From contig CM064874.1 of the NCBI GenBank assembly GCA_032719365.1, positions 26,049,716 through 26,113,715 of the forward strand: DNA of 64,000 nt, in the 5' to 3' direction. The translations under genes and the position numbers were made by a program. Below the pieces are notes generated by a model. It searched no databases. It was not told where the DNA came from and worked only from the letters and a program-made list of their open reading frames with translations. Within the stretch, counting starts at the first letter, position 1. Each line of letters opens with the position of its first letter. This DNA is from Prinsepia uniflora. Its lineage: Eukaryota; Streptophyta; Magnoliopsida; Rosales; Rosaceae. Below are positions 11,741-24,194 of the stretch, piece by piece.

Positions 11741-13140
11741 ACCAGATCCAGAAAATCCAATCCAAACCGTTGAAAACCATTTCGAAATCCATATCCAAAC
11801 CCGAATTCGAAATCACCGGTCTGATGCCCTTCCGGCATCCAGAACCGTCATTCCGAACCCAAATCCGGAAATCCACTTTTCAACTTTAAAACCAAATTCC
11901 GCTTACCGAAATCCCCGAAACCCTTTAGTCACCAAATCATGTTTCAAAATCCCTTTATGAACATTCAAACCACTTATCCATTGAAATCCCAAAACCATAA
12001 CATTATTCTCAGAAATCAACATTCCTCGTAAAACGTGCCAAATACGTTATTTCTCGAAAACCGTGCAATTATGTAAAACCAACATAGCATATTCAACATT
12101 CATGAAATCACATATAAAACCATAAAACAATTATAGAAAAACAGTTATGCATGCTCGAGTTTAAGGAAAGGGTCCACTCACAATACCGGGCCGTCAATCG
12201 CGTCCCGAACGTCTCGTACGTTCCTCGGCTTCCTCGGGAAGTCCCGATCCTGTCAACAATCACCGAAGTACGTTACTAACACATCTACGAAGGTCCACCT
12301 AATTTCCCCCAAAAATCCCCGGATCTTAAACGAAACGAACCGGAACCCTAAACCTTCGACCTCGCGAAACTAACTTCAAACGACGTCCGAACAACCCGAA
12401 ACCAATTCCATTAGACTCGTTACAACTCCTAGACCAAAAACTATGTTGACAACTTCCTCAAGAACCACCGCACGCGCCCCCACACACCGCCCAAAGTGGA
12501 TGCGCGTGGGCCTCACGCGCCAGCTACAGTATCATCGTCTTCCTCGAGTCGACACGGTCGAACCGGCCTTAGCAATTCGAACCAGCGAGGACGGTTGTCC
12601 ACCGTTCCGCCACCAATCAACCCCTATCTTCACCATCTTCATCGTCCAGACTTAAGCTACCCTTTCCCCTACTCCAAACACCTCGACACAGCCTAAAACC
12701 CATCAACTCAAACTCAAAACAAAACCCCGTACAACCCCTGTTTTCTTCTCCGGCCACCCAGGTCTTCCCCCGTCACGGTGGCTGTCTTAAACTCTTCCTA
12801 GGACCTTCCTAAGTCTCACCCAACACACAGAAACCCTCGACTCAGTCCCTAAGTCCACGACTTTCAAACTGAGCAAAACGGAAAAACAGAGGATTGGAGG
12901 CTTACCTGCGATTCGTCCTCCGCCGTTCGAACCGCCGCGCACCACGGTGTCCACTGAGTCCCCTACAACCTTCTAAGTCTCCTCTCAGCTTGAATTAGGC
13001 CAACACACGGCTCAACCACCACCACGATCTCTCTGTTCACTCTATTTTCCTCCCTGGTTTCCCGTGGCTCACAACTCACCCACACACAACCACTACACCT
13101 TCTAACCTTCTCACTGCCTCCCTCTCAATCTCTGATCACT

Positions 13141-16100
13141 CACCCTGTAATGACCCGTCCCGAATATCGGGATTGAATATTAATTAATTATGAATTAGAA
13201 TGACTAATCAGGGATTAGTTGAGTGAAATCGGACGAAACGTGCAAAATGACCGTTTTGCCCCTGGTGTGGGCAAAATGTTGACTTTTAGTTCGGGCGGTC
13301 AAATGGACTTTGACCGATGACCGTTACGTAGTTCGGGACGTCACGAATTCATAGACAGGTGGCACGTTCGATTCCGACATTCGTAGAGAAAGTTATGATG
13401 TTCGGAAGTTGAGGGGTATTTTGGTAATTTGGCATATTAGGGGCCAAATGTTGACTTTTTGGCCGGGAAGTCCAACAGACGAGGGCCAAGGACCGTTACG
13501 TAGGTCTCGTCCATACGAATCCAACGACAGGCGGCATGCCAAAATCGGAGATTCGACGACGAAGTTATGGTCGCGGAATCGGGCTCGATTAACCGAACGA
13601 ACCGGGAATAAAATAATATTTTAATATGAACAGTACCCGATGACTGTGCACATCCAGATGAGTGACAAGTGTCACCCATCCCCTGAAATCTGGTCCATGT
13701 TTCCCTCCCAACACTATCATTACTACATCATCATTCCTACACCATCATTCCTCCATCTTTTTCCCCATTTTTCTTCTTCTTTGTTTTCTTACCCGTGAGA
13801 GGGGGAATCAAAATTGGGAGAATTGAGCTCCCTTTCACAACCAGTTTTGAGGGGAATTTGTGAGTTTGTGAGAGGGGATTAAACTGGGGAAACACTGGGA
13901 TCGATTAATGGCTGAAAACTGGGAATTCGAAAATTGGGTTTTTGGGAGGAAAAATCAAATTGGATGAATTGAGCCTTGTTGATCGAAATTGGGTTCAGTT
14001 TCAGTCTTCTGGGATTACTACGATCAATTTTGTAGAAGGAACCAAGTGGAATTGGGGTCGAATTATGGAAGAACTGAAGGAGGGTGGCCTCTGAAATTTC
14101 GAGATTGAGTCGAGGAATTGGAAGCTTTGATTGTTGAAATTGAGTTGGGGATTATGTTCCTGAGGATCCCACGATGCTTCTGGATCCATCAATTGGAAGA
14201 AACTGACTGAGATTGACTGAGCTCCATGGTTGCACAGTGTACGGATGCTCGAGTTTGAGTCGTGAAGATTGAGCAATGAATTGATGCAATTGAGTTGGGG
14301 AAAATGCTTACCTGAGTCCCTTGATACTTCTGGTTGAATCAATTTAAGGAAATCGTGTGACGGTGAAGGTTTTGGAATGATGAACAATGGCCGGAGGACC
14401 TTCGAATGATCAACTGTGATCGTGGGGTTATAGGTAAGATTGTTTGAAATTGAGTCCACAGATCTTTAATTGAACTTAATTCGAAGCTGTATGAATGTTC
14501 AATTGATGAATTCAGTGTGGAATTGACAGAAAACCAAACGGGTCTGATCGCGGGTTAAACGACCCGTTTACCAGACAAACGGGCATGAACGACGACACTG
14601 TAGCTGGCGCGTGGGTTTCACGCGCAGCCACTCACGGCGGCGCGTGAGGGCGCGTCCGGCCTAGTCTCAAGGTGAGGTCAACATGACTTTTGATCCTCTC
14701 AGTGTAACGAACATTTTGACGTTGATTTCGGGGAAATCGGATATTGTTTCGATAATGTTCCGCGTATCCGAAGTTTTGTATTACGTTAAAAATACGTATT
14801 TAAATCCCGGAAAAATTGGGGAAAATTATATGTTGTATTTTGAGATGTTAGTAACCCTCTAAAATGATTTTGGGCAGGGGTTGTGATTTCCAGATATTAC
14901 GGAAAAACGTGCAGCTCGGAAACGGACCGTTTTAGACGGTGTGTGTGAGTGGACTTTGTTTTCTAACCGTGATGCATGCATATATGATTTTTATGCCTTA
15001 TTATATGATTTTATATGCTTGGGCGTGATTTGTGTTTCAATCTGGTAATTTCTCGGTCTTATGATTATTATATTATTATTATTGGGTGATTTTCGAGAAA
15101 TTACGAAATTTGGTAAGAATGATGTTGTGACTCGGGAATGAGTCAAGGATTTCGTGGATTTACGTGAAAATGGCAACGGAGGTTGCAACGCATGGATTTG
15201 CGTGATAATGTTATTTTGGGCATGAGAACCCAAGTGAATAGTGATTTTGACTCGGATTTGGAGTCACCTGTGAATTTGTGAAATTAATGATTTATTGGGA
15301 ATTTATGATTATTTTAATCAGTTTTTCGGGCACGTTTTACGAGGTACGTACAAATGATGTTTGGGCTAGGCCCGGAGTTTAAATGATTTCTAAAATGATG
15401 TTTTGACTTGGTTGGTGAGTCAATGACGATTTCCGGATTATTCTATTGATTTAAATGTGATTTTAACGGTTTATGTGTAAAAGGTATTTTGGGCTTGAGA
15501 CCCAGTTGAGAATGATCTTGACTTGGTATGAAGTCAAGATTTGATTGAAATGTTTTGGGATGTAATTCCCGGGATGGTTTTCATTGTGATTGTGATATTC
15601 CCAGACGGTCAGTGCTTGGGGGGTTACCCAGACGACCGGAGCTTGGGGGATGTGATTGTAGGATCGGGAGTTGATCCTATGGTAGTCAGCTTCTCGGATG
15701 AGACTGAGCCTGGATGTACCACTCGGAGGTGTCTGATCCTGGGGATGTGTTCGCCCAGAGGTGACTGAGCCCGAGGGGGTTGAGCCCAGAGGTGTCTGTT
15801 CCCGAGAGAGTGACTGGATATTGGCCTACGTGTAGTGCAGCACTTGTGAGTAGTGCAGTTGATGGTTTGATTGTGCACTTGTGAGTAGTGCAGATATGAT
15901 TGTGATAGTTTATGCACTTGTGAGTAGTGCAGATTGATTGGATTGATATATTTATTGTGCACTTGTGATTAGTGCTGATTGATGTTATTTATGATGACGT
16001 ACTGGTATGTAGTACGGGTTTTTGGTCCTTGTGGCCAGTGATTATGTTTTCACATGTTTTGGCCTGAGAGCCGGGATTTGATGTTTTATAACATGAACTG

Positions 16101-16465
16101 ATTTGGTGAACATGAGTTTTATGGACCATGGGAAAATATGTTTTGATTTTATCGGTCCACTGTTCATACTATTACTCATGTTTTACGATATGCATGCAAG
16201 TTTGTGAAAACTGGAGGGTAAGATTGTATTCTTATTATAAGGGGTCATTTTTGTCCACTCACACCTTTTCTGTTTTGTGACCCTCCAGGCCGTGGTACGA
16301 CGTTCGGGACTGATCGTGAGGCAGTGACAGCAGCAGAAATCCGCGCAAACATCCCTTGTCTGGCAAGCACTGAAGGGGAGTTTCGGACCTTTAGTTGACT
16401 TGTCAGACGGGAGCAGGACCGGGCACGGTTTTTGACGTCCAGTTGGGACGGGTCCTGTCACACCC
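13141..16465 (+). mobile_element. Solo LTR nested in the preceding LTR, target duplication CACCC
   Basis: It starts TGTAATGACCCGTCCCG at 13146 and ends GGGTCCTGTCA at 16460 (3315 bp), bounded by perfect CACCC repeats (13141-13145 and 16461-16465). It is related to its host LTR but inverted: the host's ACGCGCCAGCTACAG block appears here as CTGTAGCTGGCGCGT near 14600. It carries four to five copies of a GCACTTGTGAGTAGTGCA-like motif between about 15830 and 15980. No internal sequence remains. Confidence 0.9.
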
Positions 16466-17202
16466 CCTCACCAATTTACACAAACTCATAACGTCACCGT
16501 CCAAATCTCCCAATTCCTCAGTCTCTGTTTCTGTTCTTCGAACACACACATAGCACACACCTGCACGATTACCCCAAATAATTGGGACCGTGCACAAGCC
16601 TAGAACCAACCAGAACCCCTACGCGTGTCACAATCCTACAATTCCTCTCCCAAGTGGCTCAATCTCAACCCTCCATTTGTCCCTCTCTGTTGCACCAGGC
16701 CCAAAGCACAAAGACCAAAATGCCCTTCCTTTAAAGCCAAAATTACCATTTTGCCCTTACCGTTTTAGACCCGCAACTCACACATCGTAAGTCCGATGAA
16801 TACCTGCCGCCTGTCATCGAACTCTAGACGACAAGATCTATCTAACGGTCATAGGTCAATGTACAAAATCCCGTTCGTACGAAAAGTCAACTTTTTCCCC
16901 CTAGTTTAGCCAAATTACGGTTATGCCCTCAACCTTCCGAACATCATAAATTCCTCCTCGGATGTCGGAATCGGGCGTGCCACCTGTCTACGGATTCGTG
17001 ACGTCCCAAACTACGTCCTGGTCACCGGTCAAAGTCCATTTGACCGCCCGAACTAAAAGTCAACATTTTACCAGAACTAGGGGCAAAATCGTCATTCTAG
17101 GCTAACGACCTTATCTTCACCAACTAACCCCCGATTAAGCTCACTAATCTAATCTTAAACACTGTCTTAGCCCTAATTTCCGGGACAGGTCGTTACATGC
17201 TG

Positions 17203-17559
17203 ACAATTTCAAATATGATTCCTAGCGAGCTTGGAGTGGAGCAGCCTATCTACGGTTAGTTTTCTTTTCCTCCATGCTTCTGGTTTCATATTTCTTTAAT
17301 TATTCATGGAATACGCTTGGTGAGTTTATATTTCTTTGTTTCCTCCATGCTTCAATATGCTATCTGCATAGCTTGTGTCTTTATTTTCCTATTTTCTCCT
17401 TGGTCTGAACAGTAGCTTAAATTGATGTGCATGTTGAAATAGAATATCTAGGCTTAGTTTGTGTCGTTGGTTTTGGCATATCCGTTGAAATATGAGGTAT
17501 TTGGATTGACTATGTGTCGTACATTTGGTTTGTGATATTGCTGTTGAAAATGATATATC
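17203..17559. other. Unassigned A/T-rich DNA next to the Mutator-like gene
   Basis: No gene or repeat boundary is recognised apart from the TGCTG duplication at its left edge. It may be the 5' leader or intron of the transposase gene that follows. Confidence 0.3.
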
Positions 17560-20500
17560 TTTAGCGAATATACACCATGAACTCAATGTTCGGGTTTCAC
17601 TTTGCACCCTGAACTTGATGTTATGGTTTCACTTTGCACCCTGAATTCGATGATTGGGTTTCACTTTGCACCATGTACCGAATATATGTATTACATGTTG
17701 CACCATGTACTTGGACTGTTGGTTACACTTTGGATTATGTACTAGATATGTTGTTAAACTTGGCACCTTAAGCTCATTAATCAGTCATAGTTTGTAGTTA
17801 GTTGGTTAGTTTTATAGTTTATATTTTGGTATATGCATGCAAATGACAGGGATATCTTTACTATGAAAGTTCACTATGGAGGTGAACTACTAATAGAAGA
17901 TGAGGATTGTTGGAATTACATAGGGGGACAAGTCAAGTTCTATGACTTTGTTACAGTATATTGGATTTCCCTTTTGGAATTGAAGTACATAGGGAATAAT
18001 CTAGGCTATCTACCTTCTGAATTGTTTGTATACTCTAATGATATAGATAGTGAAATCTTGGTCAAAGTAACTTCTGATGGCTAGTTATTTAAACTCTGTG
18101 ATAACTATGCAAAGAGTAGTGGTGGTATCCCTTTTTATATGCAAAATGGAGGGGTGATGGGATCCAAGTTACAGGGCATGTGGAGATTGGAGGTGAAACT
18201 CTGGATATGAGTAAGGTGAATAAACGAAGAAGTTTCCCAAAGAAACAAATTCAGTCTTTTTCCACTGAATCTGATTCAAAGACTGGTGATGATGAAGATG
18301 ATCAGGATAGTGAAGATCATGAGTGGGTTGCTGATGAATTTAGGAAAGAGGTTGAGGTAAACATGGATGAGTATGATGAGAACATGTTTTCAGCATACGT
18401 GGATGTGGAAGATGTTGAGGATAGTGGTGAGATAGCTCAAGAAGAAGATGAAACACCTAATTCACCAAGGCTCGATGCATTTGAGTCAGAACCAGCTGGT
18501 AGTGAGGAAAAGGATTTGGTTCCTCCTCCTCAAAAACTGTCAAGAAGGAGGAAGTCTGTTGGGCCATTTAGGGAGTTTAACAATAAGGTGGATCTGAAAA
18601 ATCCAAAGTTTTCTCTTGGGATGAAGTTCTCAAGTGCTGTAGTTTTCAGAGAAGCTGTGAGGACATATTCTATCAATGAACAGAAAAGGATTGTGTTCAA
18701 GGTGAATAAGGGAGACTAGATTAGGGCCAAGTGTGTCGAGGTAAAAGGATATCCCTTTGTGATATTTGTCTCTAAGGTAAACACGAAGGAGTACCTGCAA
18801 GTCAAAACTTATAATGACTTGCATTTATGTGGCAAAGGTACTGTCAATTATCATGCTAATGTAAAGTGGTTGAAGCAGAAGTATATGAGGCAGCTCACAA
18901 GAAATAAGTGGGATGTAGATGAATTTCAGGAGTTGGTAGTTTAGGATATTGGTGATAGGCCTAGGTAGGTCTCAATTTTATAGGGCAAGAATGATGGCCT
19001 TTCAGATTCTAGAGGGGACCTAATTTTCCCCAATATGAGAGACTTAGGGACTATTGTGAAGAGCTTGTTAAAGTAAACCAAGGGAGTACAGTGTAAATTA
19101 AGGCAGAGATGGAAGGTGATGAACAGTTTAGATTCCAAAAGGTGTATGTCTGTTTGGGTGCTTCCAAAGAAGGTTCTCTGACTGGTTGTAGGCCTTTCAT
19201 TGGGCTGGATGGTGCTCATATTAAACGTCCCCATAGTGGGTAAATATTGAGTGCAATCTCAATTGATGCAAACAATGGCATGTTCCCTGTGGCTTATGCC
19301 ATTATGGAGGTTGAGTCATATTCTTCCTGAAAGTGGTTCCTTGAACTATAGACATTGGACTTGAAGATTCAAAATAGTGAAAGATACATTTTCATCACTA
19401 ATAAGCATCAAGGTTTACTTGATGTTGTAGGGGAGTTATTTCCAAGATAAAAACATAGGCCTTGTATTAGGCACATGTATGCAAACTTCCATGCCCTTCA
19501 CAAGGGGTTAGCATTGAAAGAGTAGTTCGAAAAGATCTTAAGATGCACCACTGTTGCCAGGTACCACACTGAGATGAAGAAAATGGCTGCTTTGATTCCT
19601 AGTGCCCATGATTGGTTAAGCAAGATGGATCTAAAACAGTGGACAAGGTCACATTTTAACACAGCTTTCAAGTGTGATATTCTACTCAACAACCTCAATG
19701 AGGCATTCAACAAGGCCATACTTCCAGCAAGGGACAAGCCTATAATAACCTTACTTAAGAGAATCAGGGCGTATTTGATGACGTTGTACTATACAAGGAA
19801 GCGGGCAGTTATGAATTGGGGGTGGGTGGGGGGTCACCAAACTGGTCCAAGGAAATGGCAAATTTTGGAGAAGAAACCGAAAGAGGGACAATGGTATTTT
19901 ACAAGGCATGCATGGAATGAAGTTTTCAAAGTCACTCATCAAATTGGGAGGCAGTTTAAAGTGGAGATGAAATTATAAAAAAATGTTCATGTAGAGAATG
20001 GACCTATCTGGTATCCCATGCCCCCATGCGTGTGCATCAATAGATTTTTTTGCGTGGGAACTAGAAGCTTATCTCCATGAATGCTACAGTAAGGAGACTT
20101 ACATGAGATTCTATGATAAGATAATTGAGCTAATGACAAGTGAAGATCAATGGCCTTCCTCGAGTTTTCTCCTTTGAAGCCCCCAACATACCACAGGCAA
20201 CCAGGCAGACCAAGGAAAAGCAGGAAGAAGTCTACTAGCGAGGCAGACCTACCCCAAAAATCCAACCATGCTTGGCAGGTTCCACACTGAGATAAAATGC
20301 AGTAATTGTGGTCAATTGGGGCATACGCTTAACGAATGAAAGGTATAAATTACCTAAGTTAAGAATTCTTATTTACCTTATTTAGATGTTTGTTTGATTG
20401 TTGGTTTGATGTTTGTTTTATAGGAGCCTATTACAGAAAATGCCGAAAGCTTGAGAAGAAAAAGAATTCAAGCTAAAGTAAGGAGGGAACAAGCCAAGGC

Positions 20501-21245
20501 AAGTGAATCCAGTGCAAGTCAGTAAGAAGGATCCCAGCCCCAATCCCAAACAGAACCCCAAATTCAACATGAACCCAAACTCAACCAGAACCTAATCTAG
20601 AACCCCAAACTCAACTCTAGACCCAATCACAACCCCCTCCAGTTGTGCTAGACTTGTCTTAGATCACTAGATCTCCTCAACCACAAACACAACCTACACC
20701 AAATCCTCATCCATTAACTGAACCCTCTCCGTGTAAGAAACTTAGGTTCAAATCTCCAGCAAGGAGGAAGAGGTAGCATCAACAATAAGGCATAAGGTTT
20801 TGTAGGCTGGTTTGTGTATTATGTTAGGTTAGGTGTTAGCATCAAGTGCAAGACTGTTAGGTGTAGGCTAGTGGGTATAGGCTGGTAGGTGTAAGCTGAT
20901 TGGTGAATGTTTTGTTTGGTGTACTCGCGTTTTTGTGTCAATTTGCACCATGAACTACAACTATTGTATTTAATTGCACCATGGACTATAGCTTTTATAT
21001 TTCATTGCTCCATGTAACAGACAAAATGGCCTACTTTTGCACTATTTAACAATTTTATTATATCTCATCTACTTCGATTGTTGTTTGTGTAATGAATTAT
21101 GTTTTCACTTTCAAATTCTCTTCCTTAAATATTTCAGCATTAGTTGAGTCATGTTCAACTATATTTGTGTCACTTTGCACCATGTACTGCTAAGGGTGTA
21201 TCACTTTGCACCCTCATACTACCAATTATGTATCATATTCAATGT
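17560..21245 (+). mobile_element. Mutator-like (MULE) element remnant
   Basis: The remnant is centred on the decayed transposase at 17833-20341. Both sides carry repeated phrases of the type TTTGCACCATGTAC or TTTGCACCCTGAAC. On the left there are at least five between 17565 and 17765; on the right several between 20935 and 21215. Such subterminal repeats are common in plant MULEs. Clear terminal inverted repeats and a 9-bp target duplication were not found, so the limits are approximate and the true element may be larger. Confidence 0.6.
17833..20341 (+). pseudogene. Mutator-like transposase, broken
   Basis: Pieces in MULE order are read in changing frames. A PB1-like N-terminal domain (about 17860-18030, DIFTMKVHYGG... 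YIGGQVKFYDF) is followed by an acidic linker (18180-18560). Next is a MuDR DNA-binding-like segment (about 18600-18930), then a DDE core with GLDGAHIK near 19200. A helical segment WTRSHFNTAFKCDILLNNLNE lies near 19640, a SWIM zinc finger near 19980-20040 and a CCHC knuckle at 20292-20338. Damage: several in-frame stops (for example after HIKRPHSG and after YSS). The second catalytic Asp region reads FITNKHQGL, with Asn where Asp is expected. A one-base shift splits the SWIM motif, and the knuckle ends in TGA instead of its last Cys. It is not functional. Confidence 0.85.
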
Positions 21246-21403
21246 TCTAAATAGAGGCCTAGGCGCTAGGCGGAGAAGAACCAGCGAGAGTAATGGTACT
21301 GCGGCAGCAAAACGCGGCAAGGGAATTGGGTGGCGCCTACACGGATTTGACGGCAGCTGGGTGGTCCTAGGTGGTCCTAGGCAGCTAGGCGGCTGGGTGG
21401 CAC
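21246..21403. repeat. CTAGGCGC-rich repeat fragment
   Basis: GCCTAGGCGCTAGGCGG, GGCGCCTAC, two copies of GTGGTCCTAG and CAGCTAGGCGGC make this stretch very different in composition from its surroundings. Similar text (GGCGCCGTGTCTAGG) continues at 24190 beyond the LTR insertion. The LTR therefore split a CTAGGCGC-type repetitive element. The family was not identified. Confidence 0.45.
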
Positions 21404-24194
21404 TGACACAACCCATCCCATTCCTCCTTGGATTAACGCAGGATGTGCCATACTCCCGTCTGACACCCCGTGCTAGACTAGGGATACACATAACCCTCTC
21501 GGGGCTTCCAGCGTACCCCAGGATCTGTGGAGGTATGTGATGTCTCGGTCTTTGGTACATCCTACATCCGCGATGAACCTGAAGGGTATTAAAAACAGGT
21601 AAAGCTATGAGTGGACAAAAATAAATAATTTATAAAACCATTTCACGAAAAGACATTTATACCATTCACTAAAAAGCATGCATGCATCAGAAAACTAGTT
21701 ATAAACACTATTTTCTTTAAATCAAATCATATGGCTTTTCAATTTAAAACAGAGTGAAAAAGTTTATCAATAAAAGCCATTTCCACAGTAGGGTCTCAGC
21801 CCAAAACTAAAACATGTGGGGTCTTTGCCCAAATCATTAAAATATAGTATAACCAATCCTCGACATCCCAGATGTCTAATTAATAATGTCACGGTCTTTA
21901 AGGCTAAGCCTGGGTGATATCACCGGACACGGTCTTGGGTGATATCCATATCTAGCAATCCTGATCCTGAGCCTCTCCATAGAGCGGCCCCTCTCAGACA
22001 ATGCTCGCACTCCTAGTCCTAATCCTCTCCTTGGAGGGGCCCCTCCCATGCAATGCACCATGACTACTCCAGGATACTACGAGACGTCTAGAGGAGATAA
22101 TCCACACATAAGGATGGTATGTAAAACCGAAATCAAATCCAGTGGAAATTCAGTATAAACCATTTATACCTCAAATTCAGTTTAAAGTATTTCAATAGGG
22201 CCTCAGCCGGAGGTATAGTTTTCACAAACCGTTTCCACAAAACCAGGATTCCCCGAATCTGATCCAATCCAAATATCATAGGGACTCATCCCAAATCATC
22301 TCAATAGGGTCTCAAACCCGAAATCTCATTTCATAAACCATAATTGGGACTCAAGCTCGATATCATAAACCAATTACGCCTCAAGCCCGATATCATAAAC
22401 CAATTGAGCCTCAAGCCCGATATCATATTTCCTAATCCGAAATCATTTCATTTTTCAATCATTTTAAAACACAAGCACGTATAAAAACCTTAAGCCAGGT
22501 ATATCATAAAGCATAAATCATCGAAATACATGCAATACCACATTTATACGAAAATGCCAAAACATCACAATCATATGCACTCAAGGCATCCCAAATCACA
22601 TATATAAAACATATAAAATAGTTATGCATGCATCATATTTAGAAATCAAGTGTCCACTCATAAACCGTCTGTGCTGCGCGCCTGCATGCTGCGCCGTAAG
22701 CCACTCAGGGCTATACTGAACTCTCCGGGTCGTCCGAACCTATCCAAAACAAACTTAAAGGTCACTACTAACCTAGATAAATCCTAATCAAGAACCCTCA
22801 AAACTCTCGGAAAAGTCAACGTGTCCCGAACACGTTTCCCTAGGAAAAAAACCTCAATTTGACCAACCTAACGATCTCTGATCGACCTGAAACCACCACC
22901 ATTGGATTCAGATCGTTGAAACCCTTCGAACAAGACCTGTCCAACCTTAAAATTCGTACCCACACACCCCACGCGTGGGTCAAAGGTCAAAGTCAACGCT
23001 GACGTCAGCAAAAGTCAACACTGATGTCAGCAGTCAAAGGTTAAAGTCAACGACTGATGTCAAGTTGATGTCATGTTGACGTAAGTCTGACAGGTCTGAC
23101 AGTGTCACGTGTTAGCACCTGATTGGTCCATATGTGTAACGTCTGTCAGTGTTGACTGAACCTGACAGCTACCACGTGGCAGCCTCTGATTGGCCAGGTG
23201 GCCTGACACCCTGATAGATGATGACGTCACCTGTTGAAATCATCATCGTCCATCTCCAACTAGGTCGACCCGGGTCTCTATAACCTGGTCAACTGGACCC
23301 CGCGACCTGACCCGATCGTTTTTCACTCCTCCAACCACCAATCCACACTATTTTGGATCCCTAGCCTCGTATTGAACCCAACAATCGATCTATGACCTTA
23401 AAAACACCAGAAAGAGGCTAGAAGTTACCTGTCTGATCTCAACCTCACGACCCAGCTTGTCCCCCGTGCGATTGTGGTAGCCTTAGCCCTCCATTCTTGG
23501 TTCCTTAGCCTCGCAAGGACCCAAGGAACAAGTTTTGATGATTAGAAATACCCAACAAACCCTAAATCTCAACTTTCAAAATTTGAACTAAAAAGCTTAC
23601 CCTCTCGGTTTTCCGTCCACCGTCCACGATTTTCCACGCGGTGGCCACTGTCGTGATCGTTTAGTCTCACTCTTTCACTTTTCTTTTCACTCCAGAAGCA
23701 ATGGATGAGGATTGAAGGATGTTTGGCTGGGTTTGGGTAATGTGGTGTGTTTGTGTTTGTCGAGTAACAGAGAACAAAGAGAGAGGAATGAGATACATGA
23801 ACCCAAATATTTTGGGTAATAGGCCAATCAGATGAGTGACACTTGTCACTCATCAAGTGGTCCACCCAGATATTTTACCCAATCCAAATCTGCCATTTGT
23901 ACAATTTCACGGTATGCGTAAACAATTCCATTTTTAATTCTGTGAACCATAACTTCCTTGTACAATATCCGATTTCAACGTGTCGCTTGTCTACGGAATC
24001 GTATCGTCTCGATCTATGTAACGGTCCTTGGTTCTCGTGCATTTGACACCCCAGGTTAAAGGTTAACATTTTTCCCATTCTAGGCGCAAAGTCGTCATTT
24101 TTCGTCGACCGTTCGAAAAGTCCCAATTAATCGAGGATTTCCTCAATTAATCCTTAATTAATCCCATAAACTCGGGATGGCCTATTACAGGCGC
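21399..24194 (-). mobile_element. Solo LTR with imperfect target duplication GGCAC/GGCGC
   Basis: It starts TGACACAACCCATCCC at 21404 and ends GGCCTATTACA at 24189 (2786 bp). Flanks are GGCAC and GGCGC, one transition apart, as expected for an aged 5-bp duplication. It contains the family dyad motif at 23831-23854 and the inverse TGCATGCAT/GTCCACTCA block near 22625-22660. No internal domain adjoins it. The orientation follows the 56178 element. Confidence 0.8.

Larger units (their letters stand above)
10956..17202 (-). mobile_element. Solo LTR (~2.9 kb), split by a nested LTR, target duplication TGCTG
   Basis: The LTR starts TGTCAGGACCC at 10961 and ends CGTTACA at 17197. It is flanked by perfect 5-bp repeats TGCTG (10956-10960 and 17198-17202). 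Removing the insertion at 13146-16460 and its duplicated site leaves about 2.9 kb, close to the 3018-bp LTR at 56178. It shares with that copy the GGGTCTTTAAACCC repeats and the CGCGTGGG...ACGCGCCAGCTACAGT block. No internal domain remains, so it is a product of LTR-LTR recombination. By comparison with 56178 it is minus-oriented. Confidence 0.9.

Noticed and set aside
15541..15962. Gene in overlapping frames at 15.5-16.0 kb
   Set aside because: Produced by LTR-internal repeats (GCACTTGTGAGTAGTGCA type); the region is part of a solo LTR.
21151..21560. Overlapping plus and minus frames at 21.2-21.5 kb
   Set aside because: They span the junction of a GC-rich repeat with an LTR start; no conserved domain.
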